Below are positions 11,107 to 23,698 of a DNA stretch of 64,000 bases, in pieces. The stretch lies in the NCBI GenBank assembly GCA_030734395.1, contig JAUZTG010000020.1, positions 1,488,001-1,552,000 of the forward strand. Direction: 5' to 3'. Numbering within the stretch: position 1 is the first letter of the stretch; every line of letters begins with the position of its first letter. Position numbers and translations under genes: made by a program. The stretch is from Sarocladium kiliense (Eukaryota > Ascomycota > Sordariomycetes > Hypocreales > Sarocladiaceae). A model generated the notes under the pieces. The model had not been told where the DNA came from. It saw only the letters and a program-made list of their open reading frames with translations, and did not search any database.

Positions 11107-12972
11107 CTAAGGCGCCATCAATGTTTTCCAGACGACGCCCATTCTCCTCAGAACCGGCACAGTTGCCTTGCCCTCAACCCTCAGTCCACCTTCTGCCAGT
11201 ACTCTCCCAATCTCCATGTAGCTCTCAACTGCCACAGTCATGGGACCTCTGGCCTCGCTAGGAATAAGCTCCATCTGCGGTCTCGAAGCTCTGTACCTCT
11301 CAAATGCCTTGCCCAACAGACGTTTCCTCAGCATCTCGATCTTTGATCCCGTAGGCTGAGCGACCACGTCTTCAGGTGTGAGGCCCTCTTCTTTCAACCA
11401 GCTTGTGGGAAGGTAGACCCTGTTCAGTGCAGCGTCTACCGAGACATCTCGCGCAATGTTGACGAATTGAAGTGCGATGCCCATTTCACTCGCTGCGTTG
11501 AACAGAAGTGCCTTATCTTGTCCATGAGCAGTGTGGTGGAACACCAGATCAAGGCACAGCATCCCAATCGTGCCAGCCACCCGGAATCCGTACGTCTCAA
11601 GGTCCGACTCTTCCACGATCGGGAAGTTGGGCTTGCCATTGGCACCAGGTGAGTTGAAGAGGACATCGGTACGGAAACCCTCGAGAAGCGCGTAGAGTGC
11701 CTCGTCGGAGAGGATGTGCGTCGGGACGAGCTCAAGGGCAGAGTGTGCGGAAGCAGGGAAGTTCTCGTGGATGTAGGCTTTGACTTCGGCAGGCTTGTGA
11801 GGACCGTAGCTTAATTCAAGGAATTTCTGGAGTTTGGCAATCCAGGTCATGGCTTCTTGAGGGCTGGAGGCGTCGTCGACGAGATCATCGGCCAGGCGGC
11901 AGAATGAGTAGCTGTCTAGAAGTCAGCAAGGTCTCAGCGTTCATCGGACAATGCTCACTTACAGTAGGGTCAAGTCGATGCGCAGTCTGCCAGGAAAGAC
12001 GGAGCTGGCAATGTAGAAGCTGCGGCTCTTCTTCTGAAGACGCGACACAGCCTCCTTGATGCCATTGATGCGATGCATATCATACGAGCTCGTAGATGTG
12101 AATCGCGCGCACAGAAGCTCTCCCACAGGCAGCGCATCTGCTGGCCGCTCGAACTTCTCAGGAAACGTGTCGCAAACAGCTACAGCCTTATCGAACGCCG
12201 CGATGCCGAACACGACGAGGACATTGGAAACAAGGAAGAAGACGGCCTCTTCGATCTCGAGGCTGCCAAAGATTTGGAAGTCGTACTTAGTGCCGCCCTC
12301 AATGGACCAGATGCCCTGGCTGAGGGAAAGCTCGTCAACAACCCAGAGGTAGAACGTCGGAGCTAAGATAGGCACGAGGGTGGTCACCCAAGGCATAGAA
12401 AGGATCATGTCCGCAGTGAGAGTCCATGTCAGCAGCGCGAAAGGACAGGCCCAGGCGAGGATCAGTCCAAGATACGTTCCATCACCATTTTGCGACACGA
12501 GCCAGCCTCCCCAGCCCGCGAGACCGGCCAACAGCACCTGACCAATGGCTCTGCCTCTGTTCACCCATGCTGGTCTGCTCTCTGGCGTGCTCAAGTATTG
12601 AGCTTGCAACACCGGTTTGCTGAACAGGATATACAGCAACGCGGAAATGAACGTCTGAATCACGAAGAAGAAGAGCTCCTCAACGGGGATTGCGAAGAGG
12701 CTGGGGCCGAGAACACCACCAGGAGGATAGGTCCAGACACCAGTGCGAATTAGATAAGAGTCCCAGGGAATGGTCGCAAGCACGGCGATTGTGATGATGA
12801 ATGCGATACGGACGAGATCGAGGCGGGTGAGGAAAGGTTTGGTGGTGACAAGGAGGAAGCCCGCAAGAGGGATGGTGAATTTAAGGTGGCTGTAGATGTA
12901 TTAGCAGCTGTGGTTTCCTATACGATGAAGATCCAGGAAGATCACTGACACGAGCGCGTAATCCCAACCCAT
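11107..12972 (-). CDS. al-2: Bifunctional lycopene cyclase / phytoene synthase
   Basis: Three exons (12972-12950, 12889-11963, 11911-11107) give 584 residues. The 23-nt first exon encodes MGWDYALV and splices to HLKFTIP, the classical start of this fungal fusion. Residues 1 to about 240 form the multi-pass CarR-type lycopene cyclase, with two related repeats marked by PVEELFFFVIQT and LEIEEAVFFLVSN. Residues from about 270 form the phytoene synthase, with the prenyl diphosphate motifs RLADDLVDD (about 325) and NIARDVSVDA (about 470). The synthase condenses two geranylgeranyl diphosphates to phytoene. The cyclase closes beta rings after desaturation. The short first intron uses a GTCAGT donor. 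Gene order and orientation with the desaturase suggest joint regulation, but each has its own promoter. Confidence 0.95.
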
Positions 12973-13883
12973 GATAGCGGTTTCTGGACGCTCAGTCCGA
13001 TGATGAGAGGTTGAGGAGGAGAAAAACGCCTGGTGTCGCGTAGGAGGAGTTGCGAAGGGAGGAAGAGCGTCTCAACTGCTGAAGCTGACGGACTCGGAAG
13101 TTGCGCAATCACCTTTAACAGCAGTGTTCAGTACACCTCAATTGGCACAACCCAAAACCTGAGGTTCTTACAAAAGAAGCAAGAAAACCAAGAAGATCAA
13201 TTCAGCACGCGCGCGAAGGAGTGAGATAATAATTATCCACGATCGCAGGAATCTCACCTCAGAGTCTAAACCACCCCTCGCTTCAAAAAGTCCAGTCCAG
13301 CATCCGAACTCCGACTTTGTGGTCGGTCACTATCTACACGCCCCTAGCAACAACAAAATCATTGACCTCACCACTAGTGCGGTAAAATCAAGTGACACTT
13401 GCGCTGATGCAGAGGCGTGTCCTCTTTTCTCGGTAGGACTAGATTGGAGGCACGGGTATTGTAAGATAGTTCGGACTCGCATACAAGGGCGGGTGCCGCT
13501 GGGGAAAGTCTATGACAACATGACCTTCGGGGGCGGCTCCGTACGATGGTTGCTGCAGATGGGCATGGGTCCTTGGCGGTTGGACATGCGAAGAGGTCGC
13601 CTACCTTAGTTTAGTCGCACAGGGGTATTCTTGAATCAATTGCGCTCGAATGCTCGCTCACTCTTGGGTGTTGTCGTGCCTGACGGGGAGATCAGTGTCT
13701 CTGACCGTAGATAGTCAATTACTTGATCACATTCCGCCTCTCTATATCTGCGCTATGACCTTTTCCTGCTCCATGTACAATCCCATCGCGCAATAAATCG
13801 TACACTTTCGAATACACCATTTACAATCCACTGCTCTCAAGCCTCAGCTTCCCGCTCGCCATTAGAATACATGAAGACCCTCA
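12973..13883. other. Intergenic, carRA-type promoter and cry-DASH 3' region
   Basis: This 911 bp interval has no believable ORF. It should contain the promoter of the cyclase/synthase gene (minus strand) and the 3' UTR of the cryptochrome gene. Confidence 0.45.
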
Positions 13884-16769
13884 TCACCATGAACCTCCCC
13901 CACCATGCGCGACGATAACAGGCGCAGCGTGAGGTGCCATAGTTGCCGCAGGTTGAGGCACTGGCAACCCGTTGTCAGATCCGTCAGATCCCCATGCTGG
14001 AGGTGTGATCACCGTTGTTTCTGGCTGCACCATGAAAACTTCTGGTTGCGCTATCACCGCGCCTCCACTCATTAGGTTCCCCATATCTGGTGATTGCCCA
14101 GGCACAAATGGTCTTGCTTCAACACTCATTTGCTTATGTTGTAGGGCCTCAGGCAGTGTGTGATTCATGACTGGTGGTGGTGGCAGTGGTGGTTGGCTCA
14201 TCGCGTGGTAGTTGGCGGGTATAGGAGGCCCAGGAGGCATCATTACTCCAGGTCCGTGGACGAAGCCACCAGGGGGCACGCGTTCAGCATACACAGGGTA
14301 GACTGGATGCGAGACAGAATTCTGTACTGTCATGAACCAGGGCTGTGAGCTCGCATGTGCTGGTGCAAACTCAGGACCTGGCAATACTCCAGGTCCGTAA
14401 CGCGAAGGGTCGTAGTTTCCAGGCGATGTTCCATTAAAGTAAATGTTGGCATAAGGTGGCGGAGCCTGAGGATATTGCCCATTCCACGCAGGCAGGTTCC
14501 ATTGTTTTCTTCCATCATGTCTCCAGCCAGGCTGGTACGGCCCTTGATCTAGTCGTTGCCCTCCTTGAAGATATCCTCCCCGTTCCATTTGTGGACTACC
14601 TTGATTCAGGATCCTAGGGCCTTGCCAGGCAGGTAGTGGCACTGGTGCTTGTGATTGTGGTTGTGGTTGATAATACTCAGACTGCACAGTGGTATCGTCC
14701 GAAGACGTACCGTCAGCCTTCCCGGACTTCGTTTCGTCGAACCAGAAAGCATCGCGCGTGGACTCACCGCCTCTCCTGGGCCCGTCATGGCCACCACGAT
14801 GCTGGGTACCTCCTTGGGTGCTGTGGCCGTTAGTACCATCATGTCCGGCTCCAGAATCTCCATTAGTGTGGTTTGAATGCTGATCACCGCCATCCTGGTG
14901 ACCTGAGCGGTCTCCGTTGGCCATTCCACCTGGGCCGCCTCTTCCCCCAGCGCCTCGTCCACCACCACCACCACCGCGCTTGTTGTTACCACGCCAGCCG
15001 CCTCTCCATTGCTGCTTGCCTGAAGGTCTTGGCTTTCGGTTGGGTACAAACTGAATTCGCTTAACTGGGTGAGTTGCCATGATGTTATTCTCCAAACCAC
15101 AGTTGGCCAGCTCCCATGACTTCGCCGTGCTGACTTGGAATACACACTCCAGGCGTTCCAGATCTTTCAGCTCAGGCACCCAGCTGCGCACGTATGCACC
15201 TTCCTTGTCGTAGTCGAAGGCTTGCTTGACAGGGTTGAAGTTGCGCTCATCGCCCCGTGGATCGTTACCGACACCCGCGACGTATTGCCAGTTCGACCAA
15301 TTCGAGGAAACATCGTAGTCAACGAGCAACATCTCGTACCATTCAGCACCATAGCGCCAGTCAATCTCGAGATGCTTTGCCAGGAAACTCGCGACATTTT
15401 GACGCGCACGATTCGATGTGTATCCAGTGTGGTATAGCTCTCGCTGCGATGCGTCGATGAGGCCTAGCCCAGTAGTACCAGTGAAGATTCGCTCCAGCAA
15501 TTTTGCAACCTCATCAGCGGGCGGATTCTGTCCCTTGGGTGCGGAAGATTTGTCCGCAGACTTCCACTGGCGATCGTATTTCTCCTTTTGTCGGAAACCG
15601 TGTAGATGGAACAGCCTCTTACCAAACTTGATGGTACAGAGACGCATGTAGTCACGCCACAGGAGCTCGAACCGCACGCCACGAGTTCCATCATTCTCGC
15701 CTTGTCCAAAGCCTGCCGCAGACTTGTACTTCTCATCCTTACCATCCTCAAACTTGATTAGCTCATGGTGAATTTGACGAGCAGTGATGCAGCCAAGTGC
15801 GAGATATGCAGAGAGTTTCGTGCTGAACTCGGGGCCGAGAAGACCATTTCGGGTCTCCTTGTACTTGGTCATACCGCCAGACTTGATGAGATGCTCGATC
15901 CTTTCCCAACCATGGGTCTCGCCACCACTGAAGGGGTGGGCAGAGCCAACACCATCAGGACGTGCTGGAGGATTTGTCATGATCTCCTTCAGGGGCTCAA
16001 GCAAGCGTGCCTCGCAATCCTCTTGGGTTCGGGGGACGGTGAACGGTCCGTCGTCCGATGTATTGCTAGCATAGTCTGGCAGTGGAAGCATCTTCATCTT
16101 TTCTGGTCGAGAGAGCGGAGTCCTTGGTCGTTCTCTAAGAGGCTCTTGCATTTTTCGATATGATGTGAAGATGTCGGGAAGGTCCTTCGGGTTTTCCAAC
16201 CCCGTATCTCGACTAGAGAAAAGTCAGCGCGAACTGGACCCCAGAATGTGCAAAGTCACTTACTCGTCAATGAAATACTTCTCATCTTGCCACAGCTTGA
16301 AGTCGACAGACTGTTCCTCGCAGACCTGTTTTATGGACCTTTGTTCGTCGACCTCCTCCGATGACTTCTCCTCAGTCATATACACCCCTCCCACTGATTG
16401 CGATCTGTCTTTCAGCGCTTCAATCACTTGCTTGACGACCTCGATAGGGGTCCCAAAACGCAACATCAAGCCACTATTGAGCTGCTCCAGAGACTGTTTT
16501 AAGTCCCAGACGCTCTGGGCGATGAACTTTGCCCGATGAGGCCCGGTTCTCCAATAGCCACCCACGGCACTGCGCGCTTCAGGATACGGTGAAGTTTCCC
16601 CATCTTTCAGGAACCCGGATATCTCGATCTGAACAGGGTCGAAGATGTAAATCGGCAAAAGGTGTGTGTATCCATGATCTGAACTGGTCGTAAGGTGGTG
16701 AAGGATGGGGTTGTCGGCGACTCTCATGTCCCTCCGAATGAGGTATATGAGAACCTTTCCCCTACTCAT
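13884..16769 (-). CDS. cry: DASH-type cryptochrome/photolyase with long Gly/Pro/Gln tail
   Basis: Two exons (16769-16264 and 16212-13884) give 944 residues. The photolyase N-terminal domain starts VLIYLIRRDMRVADNPILHH. The splice restores YFIDDRDTGLENPKDLPDIF. FAD-domain landmarks are STKLSAYLALGCITARQIH, FELLWRDYMR and SNWQYVAGVGNDPRGDERNF, followed by AYVRSWVPEL, typical of the DASH class. These proteins bind FAD and usually a folate, and repair single-stranded or looped CPD lesions or act in blue-light responses. After about residue 525 there are some 400 further residues: an RGG-like basic patch (RGGWRGNNKRGGGGGGRG), then low-complexity Pro/Gln/His sequence. Neurospora and other fungal cry-DASH proteins also carry Gly-rich tails, but this one is long. 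It lies next to carotenoid genes, consistent with a light-response neighbourhood. Confidence 0.92.
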
Positions 16770-19525
16770 TGCGATCTTGCAGTCGCGGGGTAGTTGCGGT
16801 ATCGTGGCAGTCTACCTGTCGATGTTCTATCGACGAGGCGTTTGTACTGAAGTGTCTCCCTAGCAGAAGATCTATATTGGTATTTTGGAGTCGGTTCTGC
16901 AAATGGGACGGTGCAAACGGTTGAAGTTCAGTCGAAGCAGTCCAGATGCAAGTGAGACTGGACGTTGCCAAAACTGGGGTAGACGAAAACTGCTAATAAG
17001 AAGACAACGAACTGTGGGTTTGCAAAGACAGGAAGTGATGCAAGCCGACGATCGGATCAATGTCGTAAGCGCGCGTTGTGAGGTGAGGCGGCAGGCGCGC
17101 AAGGATGGTTCCGGATCGACAAGACTTGTAAAGGGCCATAAGGAGACAAGAAGGAACCAACGTTTTTAGAAAAAGACAGCCTCGATGATGATGATGATGA
17201 ACACGAGTGGCCCAGATGTAGACAAGGACGGTAAGTTGCCGCCACTAGTGCAAAGGGCGGGTGGATGATTGCATCAATGGGGCGTGAGCATCAAGGATTG
17301 CCAGCGATCTGGAATCGGGGAACAATAGAAGTGCAGCCGATGAGACGTGATCTGAACAGGCGCAAGCAGTTCCTGATATCAGCTCGTCATTGATGGGCGA
17401 GGAAGAAGAGGTGACCGTTGGAGAATGAACCGCGAAGGGAGGGTGTGGATGGCACAGTGGTGCGTAGTAGTGGCTGTGATTTTTGTTCCGTGCTGAGGCT
17501 ACCTTAGCCGAGAAATCGCGGGACATGTATTCAGGGAAGCTGGCATTGGCATCGAAATGGAGGTGCACCAAGATAGGAGGATGTGGTTCTGGGGGTTTGA
17601 GAGATGTGCCATTCTTGGTGAAGGATCAGCGTGAAGCTGGAAGAAGTCGAGGCGAACACCTTGTCAGTCGGCTCCGAACAAGGTTTCCGCAATCCCAAGT
17701 GTGGAAGTCCATGGTGAAGGTGGCTCCTGGGTGATATGAACATGGCCGCTAGCTGTGGGACGGTATTCGTTCTCCTGGGCAAAGCAGTGAGAACCATAAC
17801 TGCGACGCGGTTTGAGTGTGTGATGGAACGACGATGTCGAGGACCCCTCCAAGGGTCTCCGGATCGAGCCAGCACAGGGAGCCACACACCCTCTAACGAC
17901 CCTGGTCGCCACAGACGGTTAGTTGGAGCGAGGGGGGTTTAGTGGATGAGGGTGTGGCTGGGCGATTGTCCCCATTCCAGTGACGATGCACGCCTGGCTG
18001 CTATTACCGGGCCTAACGTGTCAGATACGCAGAGCATTGCTGGGATCTGGGGATCAGGGCGAGCAAACTCAGCTGATAATGATGATGGTGCAGCAGTTGA
18101 GCCTAGTCAGGGTCACTTTTTCTTTTTCCACAAGCACATTGTTTCTTTGCTTTTGAACAAGCTGTCCAGAATTCAACTTTTCCTTGGCAGTTAGGGTTCA
18201 AACGGTCGAACGAGAGGAGTCAGCCAGCCATTACTTTGAGTCCCGCTGTCTCACGGTCGAGACGACCCACCGATGCTCCCCCCTGCCTGTGATCGCGGCA
18301 GCAGCCACACGTCGGCCAGATCTACACACTCTATTTCCATCAGACTCGCCTCGCGCTCAAGTTTATCCGTGTTCGTGTCTGCCTTTGCCATCGGAGAATT
18401 GACGCGTTCCAGTAGCAGGAGCCACCACGTGACTCCTGGCAGGATCCGGCTGGTCAGACCTTGGGACCTGACAGCGGCAGCTAACCGTCGTTAGACTCTC
18501 GGGCTGCCGGTATAGGTATGGAGAAAACGTAGAACCCGATTTCGTGATACTGGAATTGTCGTATTGATGATTTTTGGCATCTGCGGTGTCTCTCTTCAAT
18601 CATTCCTTATCGATGGGCAAGCTGCGAGAAGTTGCTTTGTCGTTGTGAGAATGACGTAGCGACCGAGAACCTGAGGGTGGCAGGCTGCGTCACTCGGAAA
18701 CGCCTGCATGGGAATGATGCAGCGGAGGCAGATCGCATATGCCACTCGAGATCGCCCAGGGCGCACGGCTGCCCACATGAGTGTGTTTCTCATGCAAGTT
18801 ATTCTTCTGCTGGAGGATGCCTTGTGCGACAACGCGGAGACAGCATTACAGATAAATCGATTGCGTTCAAGTTGATATGATTTAGTGCTTCAGGTCTGTC
18901 GGCAGATGGTGAAACTACATTTTAGGGCAACGATGAGTACCATCGCGCATCTGCCAGCGCAAGGGAGATTATGCTCAATTGACAGGATCACGAAAATAAT
19001 CCTTGAATTCATCTCACATTTCAACCTAAGCAGATAGCTTCATAACATGTGCGAGGTCGGACCTCAACTTGGACCCATCACATGTGAATAGCCATGGGAT
19101 GGTATCCAGGGTAACTCACCCCGCATGTTTCCCCCAACAGAACCCCTGTCTTACCAAGCTTGACAAAAAAGCTCCTGCAGTTGCCTAGGGGGTATGGTAG
19201 TCCAGCTTCCTGATTTATTATGCCAGTCGCTCTACCCCAGACTCGGCTTAACCGAGGGTCACCAGCGGCATTCGACGGCAAAGCATTTCCCTCACCGTTC
19301 TCTCCAGCGCCTTCCTCCACCGAAAAGCACCGTCCGACCGCCCGCCCTCTCCTCTTGAGCCGAGCCTCAAGCAATCCTGCCACCACCCGTCGGACCGAGC
19401 CTGAAAGCTGTGACAGAGCTGTGGAAAAAAACATTAGACCTCGACACACGATCCCTTCGTTTCCTTCTTCCTCTATCCCCTCCAATCCCTCCACATCAAT
19501 TGTTGCTTCAAGGCCCAGGTCAGCC
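16770..19525. other. Long intergenic region, no gene seen
   Basis: This stretch of 2.75 kb has only short unrelated ORFs. It contains a small GAT triplet run near 17185 and GATC-rich DNA around 17048-17058 (CGATCGGATCAA), upstream of the cryptochrome gene. GATC-type boxes are bound by white-collar complexes in other fungi, but these alone prove nothing. The right end includes the leader of the methylcitrate dehydratase gene. Confidence 0.45.
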
Positions 19526-21365
19526 ATGTCGACAGTCAACCGTTCCCTGCGCTCCGCATCCAAGCAGCTCCGCGTCCCCTCCCGAAGCCTGCGCCTTGCT
19601 GCCCCTCTGCCCGCCTCCGTCGCCCGCGCCGTCCCTCGCTCATCCGCCGCGATCCCTTCATCCTACAGCTGCTTCTCTACCTCCATTGCACGACGATCTG
19701 CGCCCAACATGCCTGCTGCCAGCACCAGAGACTACGATCCTGAGATCAACGACATTGCTGACTATGTCGCCAACAAGCCCATTGACTCTGAGCTTGCTGT
19801 AAGTTTCTTCACATCCTTATGCCGAGCCCCCTCCTTCTACCTCCGAGCCGGCGATCGGGTTTCCTCATTGAGGTTCTCTATGAACTCCAGGACTGACTCT
19901 ATGCTCTTATCGTAGTTCGACACAGCACGATGGATCCTCATGGACACCCTCGGCTGCGGTCTCGAGGGTCTGAAGTTCAAGGAGTGCACCAAGCTCCTCG
20001 GCCCTATCGTCCCCGGCACCGTTGTCCCCAACGGACCCAAGGTCCCTGGTACTCCCTTCCAGCTCGATCCCGTCAATGCCGCCTTCAACATCGGCGCCAT
20101 GATCCGCTGGCTCGACTTCAACGACTGCTGGCTGGCGGCTGAGTGGGGTCACCCCTCTGATAACCTTGGTGCCATCCTCGCTGTCGCTGATTGGATCAAC
20201 CGTACCAACAAGGCTGGCGGTAACCTCGCTGGTGGTAAGGTCTTCACTATCAAGGATGTTCTTGAGGCTATGATCAAGGCCCACGAGATCCAGGGCTGCC
20301 TCGCTCTCCTTAACTCTTACAACAAGGTCGGTCTTGACCACGTTGTCCTCGTCAAGGTTGCCAGCACTGCCGTTGTCTCCAAGATGCTCGGCCTCAACGA
20401 GAAGCAGATTGCCGATGCCGTTACCCAGGCTTGGGTTGATGGCCAGGCTCTCCGTACCTACCGCCACTCTCCCAACACCATGTCCCGCAAGTCCTGGGCT
20501 GCTGGTGATGCTTGCCAGCGTGCCGTCAACCTTGCCCTCAAGGTCATGAAGGGCGAGCCTGGTATTCCCACTGTCCTTTCTGCCCCCACTTGGGGTTTCT
20601 ACGATGTCCTGTTCAAGGGCAAGAAGTTCGAGTTCCAGCGCCCCTACGGCAGCTACGTCATGGAGAACGTTCTCTTCAAGGTCTCCTACCCTGGTATGTG
20701 CTCATCGAACCCCTTGCATCATGTCCCGGACAACCACTAATATACTACTAGCTGAGTTCCACTCCCAGACCGCCGTCGAGGCGTCCGAGAAGATCTTCCA
20801 CCAGCTCAAGGCTATGGGCAAGTCCGCTGCCGACATTAAGGCCGTCACTTGCCGCACCCACGAGGCTTGCATCCGCATTATTGACAAGCAGTTCAAGCCC
20901 ATGGACAACTTCGCCGACCGTGACCACTGCATCCAGTACATGTGCTCCGTCATGCTCGTCTTCGGCCGCCTCGAGGCTACCGACTACACTGACGGCGGTG
21001 AGGCTGCCACCTCCGAGCTCGTCGAGTCCCTCCGCAAGAAAATTAAGTGCGTTGAGGACCCCCAGTACACCACCGACTACCACGACCCCGCCAAGCGCAC
21101 CATCTCCAACGCTCTCACCGTCGAGCTTAACGACGGTACCGTCCTCGACGAGGTCGCTGTGGAGGCTCCTCTGGGCCACCGTCTCCGCCGTGAGGAGGCC
21201 AAGCCCGTCATCCTCGAGAAGTACAAGCGTCACCTTGGCCCTCACCTGCCTGAGGCTCGCGTTAAGGAGCTGGTCGAGCTTGGTCTTGATGGCAAGAAGC
21301 TTGAGGCCATGTCTGTTGATGAGTACGTTGATCTGTACACTGTCAAGGAGAGCAAGTTTGTTTAG
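19526..21365 (+). CDS. prpD: 2-methylcitrate dehydratase, mitochondrial (PrpD/MmgE family)
   Basis: Three exons (19526-19798, 19916-20693, 20752-21365) give 554 residues. The enzyme dehydrates 2-methylcitrate to 2-methyl-cis-aconitate in the methylcitrate cycle, which removes toxic propionyl-CoA. The first 60 residues are rich in Arg, Ser and Ala without acidic residues (MSTVNRSLRSASKQLRVPSR), a mitochondrial presequence. The MmgE/PrpD fold is evident in ARWILMDTLGCGLEGLKF, NIGAMIRWLDFNDCWLAAEW and ILAVADWINR, and in HSPNTMSRKSWAAGDACQRA and RTHEACIRIIDKQFKPMDNF. cis-Aconitate decarboxylases share the fold, but the fungal PrpD sequence pattern is closer. An in-frame ATG at 19220 exists, but the residues it adds do not resemble a presequence, so 19526 is preferred. 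Confidence 0.93.
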
Positions 21366-22483
21366 ATGGAGGATGTGTAAATATCTCGAAACTCTGTATC
21401 CCTCTCGACTTGCCCAAGTCTCTATATGAGTGGGCCTGGTAACCACACGAAGAGGCTGGCAATCGAAGGGATTTGGCGCATATTAGATGGATGAGACAAA
21501 AAGTCAATGCCGAAAATAAAACACTTGAAAAATTCCAAAGTTCACATGCGCACGTGAAGGAACTAGAGTAGATGCTCCTGTCGTCGCTGCACCAGGACAG
21601 AATTCTGGTGTCCGCGACTCCTGGCAGGACAGGCGAATGCCATGTGACTAGCTAGGCCAGCTTCAAGACGCCAAGTCAATATTTCGTGACAAGCTCCCAT
21701 CTGTTGTGTATAGTCATAAGCCTTCGGTCAGGAGAGCTGTCTTGTTAATAACAATCCGGCCGCTCTAGGACGCAGAAAAATTTACTGCGCATTCAACTCG
21801 CAGTTATAAGTCAATCGCGCTTAACGGTCTCTAGGTAATTGCTTGCGAGAAGTTTCTCTCATGTTTAGTCCCATTGATCGACCCAACCGAATCCATTTGT
21901 AAAGGTTTCCATGAGAAGAGCTGGCAACTGAAGGGCACTGTAAGTAGAAATCATCACGGAAATCCGATTCGGTAGAAGTCCCAAATCATGAACCAAGCAA
22001 TGGACTTGAAAATTGCGGAAAGCCGGAATGCCGAGCAGGAAAAGTACAAACCTTTCCAAGATAATGTGCTGTCACGCCGAGCCATGGCATTTTGATGTGA
22101 TTCGCATCCGGCTGGGACAGGCTCCATACCGCGTACCTCGCCCCTCGCAGTTGTTGGCTTTCCCCTCACCACTGTACCCCTGCTGACGACGCCGTGCCTA
22201 GTGGGGGGAGTTAGTTCCCGTCCACGCCGCATCTCCATATTAAACTGCCAACCCAACACACGTTACCGGCCTTCCGTGACTACGTACATCTTCTCCCTGC
22301 TTCCTTCTCATTATCGTGAGGCATCCTGTCCTACAGTGATCCGTATCCTCATTGGCCCTCGCCGTCGACCTTCGCCTCCGAGCTGTACGCACCGAATACG
22401 AACGATCCCCCGCACCCTCAATCGCCAGGCGACGAAGCCGACCACGCATCTAGTATAGACTTTAGACAATCACGACAGCGACA
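21366..22483. other. Intergenic, no gene seen
   Basis: This 1.1 kb between two plus-strand genes has nothing recognisable. Short ORFs on both strands lack family features. Confidence 0.45.
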
Positions 22484-23433
22484 ATGGTGTCCGCAGACCG
22501 CCAGCTGATCATGGAGACTAACCGGTCGCTTCGTAACATCAAGACGGTACGCCACCTCTCTCACTTTAGCCGCGCAATGGGTCCCAGCGTGAGCGACGAC
22601 TAACCGGAGTCCAGGAACTCGAGAACCTCCTCGAGAAAGGTGTCATCGACGAAGCTGTCTTCGACGAGATCCATGCTTCCCTCCCCGATGAGTCACCACT
22701 CTCTGGCCCTCTGCGTAAGGCAACAGGCAAATCTTCGTCGGCTGCGTCCGCCGCTCCGCCTGCTCCCGCTGCTCGTACACCTTCGAACGCGACCCCAGTC
22801 AATCGTCAACCCGTCATCCAGCCCCCACCAGGCTCCCCCCCTCGCGAGGAAGTTCTCTTCGACAGCAGTCGAAATGAGAAGAGCGGAAACAACTTTCACA
22901 ACTCGCTGCCTTCTCGATCGCCTGCGCCACCATCCTACGACGATACCCCGCCGCCACAGATGCCCCCGAGATCAGGGAAGCCAGTCATCGCATGGGCACG
23001 GGCACTGTATGCTTACAACGCTTCTGATGGACGAGACTGTTCCTTCGCCAAAGATGACAAGATCGCCGTACACGAGTACATGAACCAGGATTGGTGGATG
23101 GGCCAGAACCTTCGGACAGGCCAAGAGGGCATCTTCCCGCGCAACTACGTTCTCGTGGAGCACCAAGAAAAGCAGCCTGTGCCGCAGCAGCCTCAGTACG
23201 GATACCCACAGCAACAGCAGTATGCCGGTGGCCCACCGCAACAGCAGAACCCATACAACTCATCTGTGCCGCCCATGGCTGTGGCCGAGGGAAGTGGACA
23301 GCAGCAACAGGGTGAAGGAGGTGAGAACAAGGCTGGAGAGTATGGAAAGAAGTTTGGTAAGAAGCTGGGAAATGCTGCGATCTTTGGTGCTGGTGCGACG
23401 TTGGGAGGAAACCTGGTGAACAGTATCTTCTAA
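22484..23433 (+). CDS. SH3-domain protein, LSB1/PIN3-like
   Basis: Two exons (22484-22546 and 22615-23433) give 293 residues. The N-terminus (LIMETNRSLRNIKTELENLL, then EKGVIDEAVFDEIHASLP) matches the short helical region that opens yeast Lsb1 and Pin3. A Pro/Ser-rich linker contains PPSYDD, a PPxY motif of the type bound by WW domains of Rsp5-class ubiquitin ligases. One SH3 domain follows at about residues 165-225 (ARALYAYNASDGRDCSFAKD, WWMGQNL, GIFPRNYV). The tail is Gln/Pro-rich (YGYPQQQQYAGGPPQQQ) and ends with a Gly-rich segment (GNAAIFGAGATLGGNLVNSIF). Lsb proteins bind the Las17/WASP actin regulator and are linked to endocytosis and prion behaviour in yeast. That role here is inferred. 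Confidence 0.85.
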
Positions 23434-23698
23434 GGATGGCTAGGACAAGATGTGATGCATTTGGGATGGAGTTATGGGATATTCTCTTTGAAGTTATTTG
23501 CCGCGATCAATTGAACACGCTCTTCATGGCCTGTCGTTCTCATATTCCCTGGCTCTTGTCGCCAGCAACGCTGTTGAGCTGGTGCCCCACCGCCACTGTA
23601 CAGCGACCTCAGGGCCCGCAAAAAACTTCAAGCGACACCAGAAACTTTCACTTCAAACCGCTTGATCACTTCACATCACTCATCAATCAGTACACATC

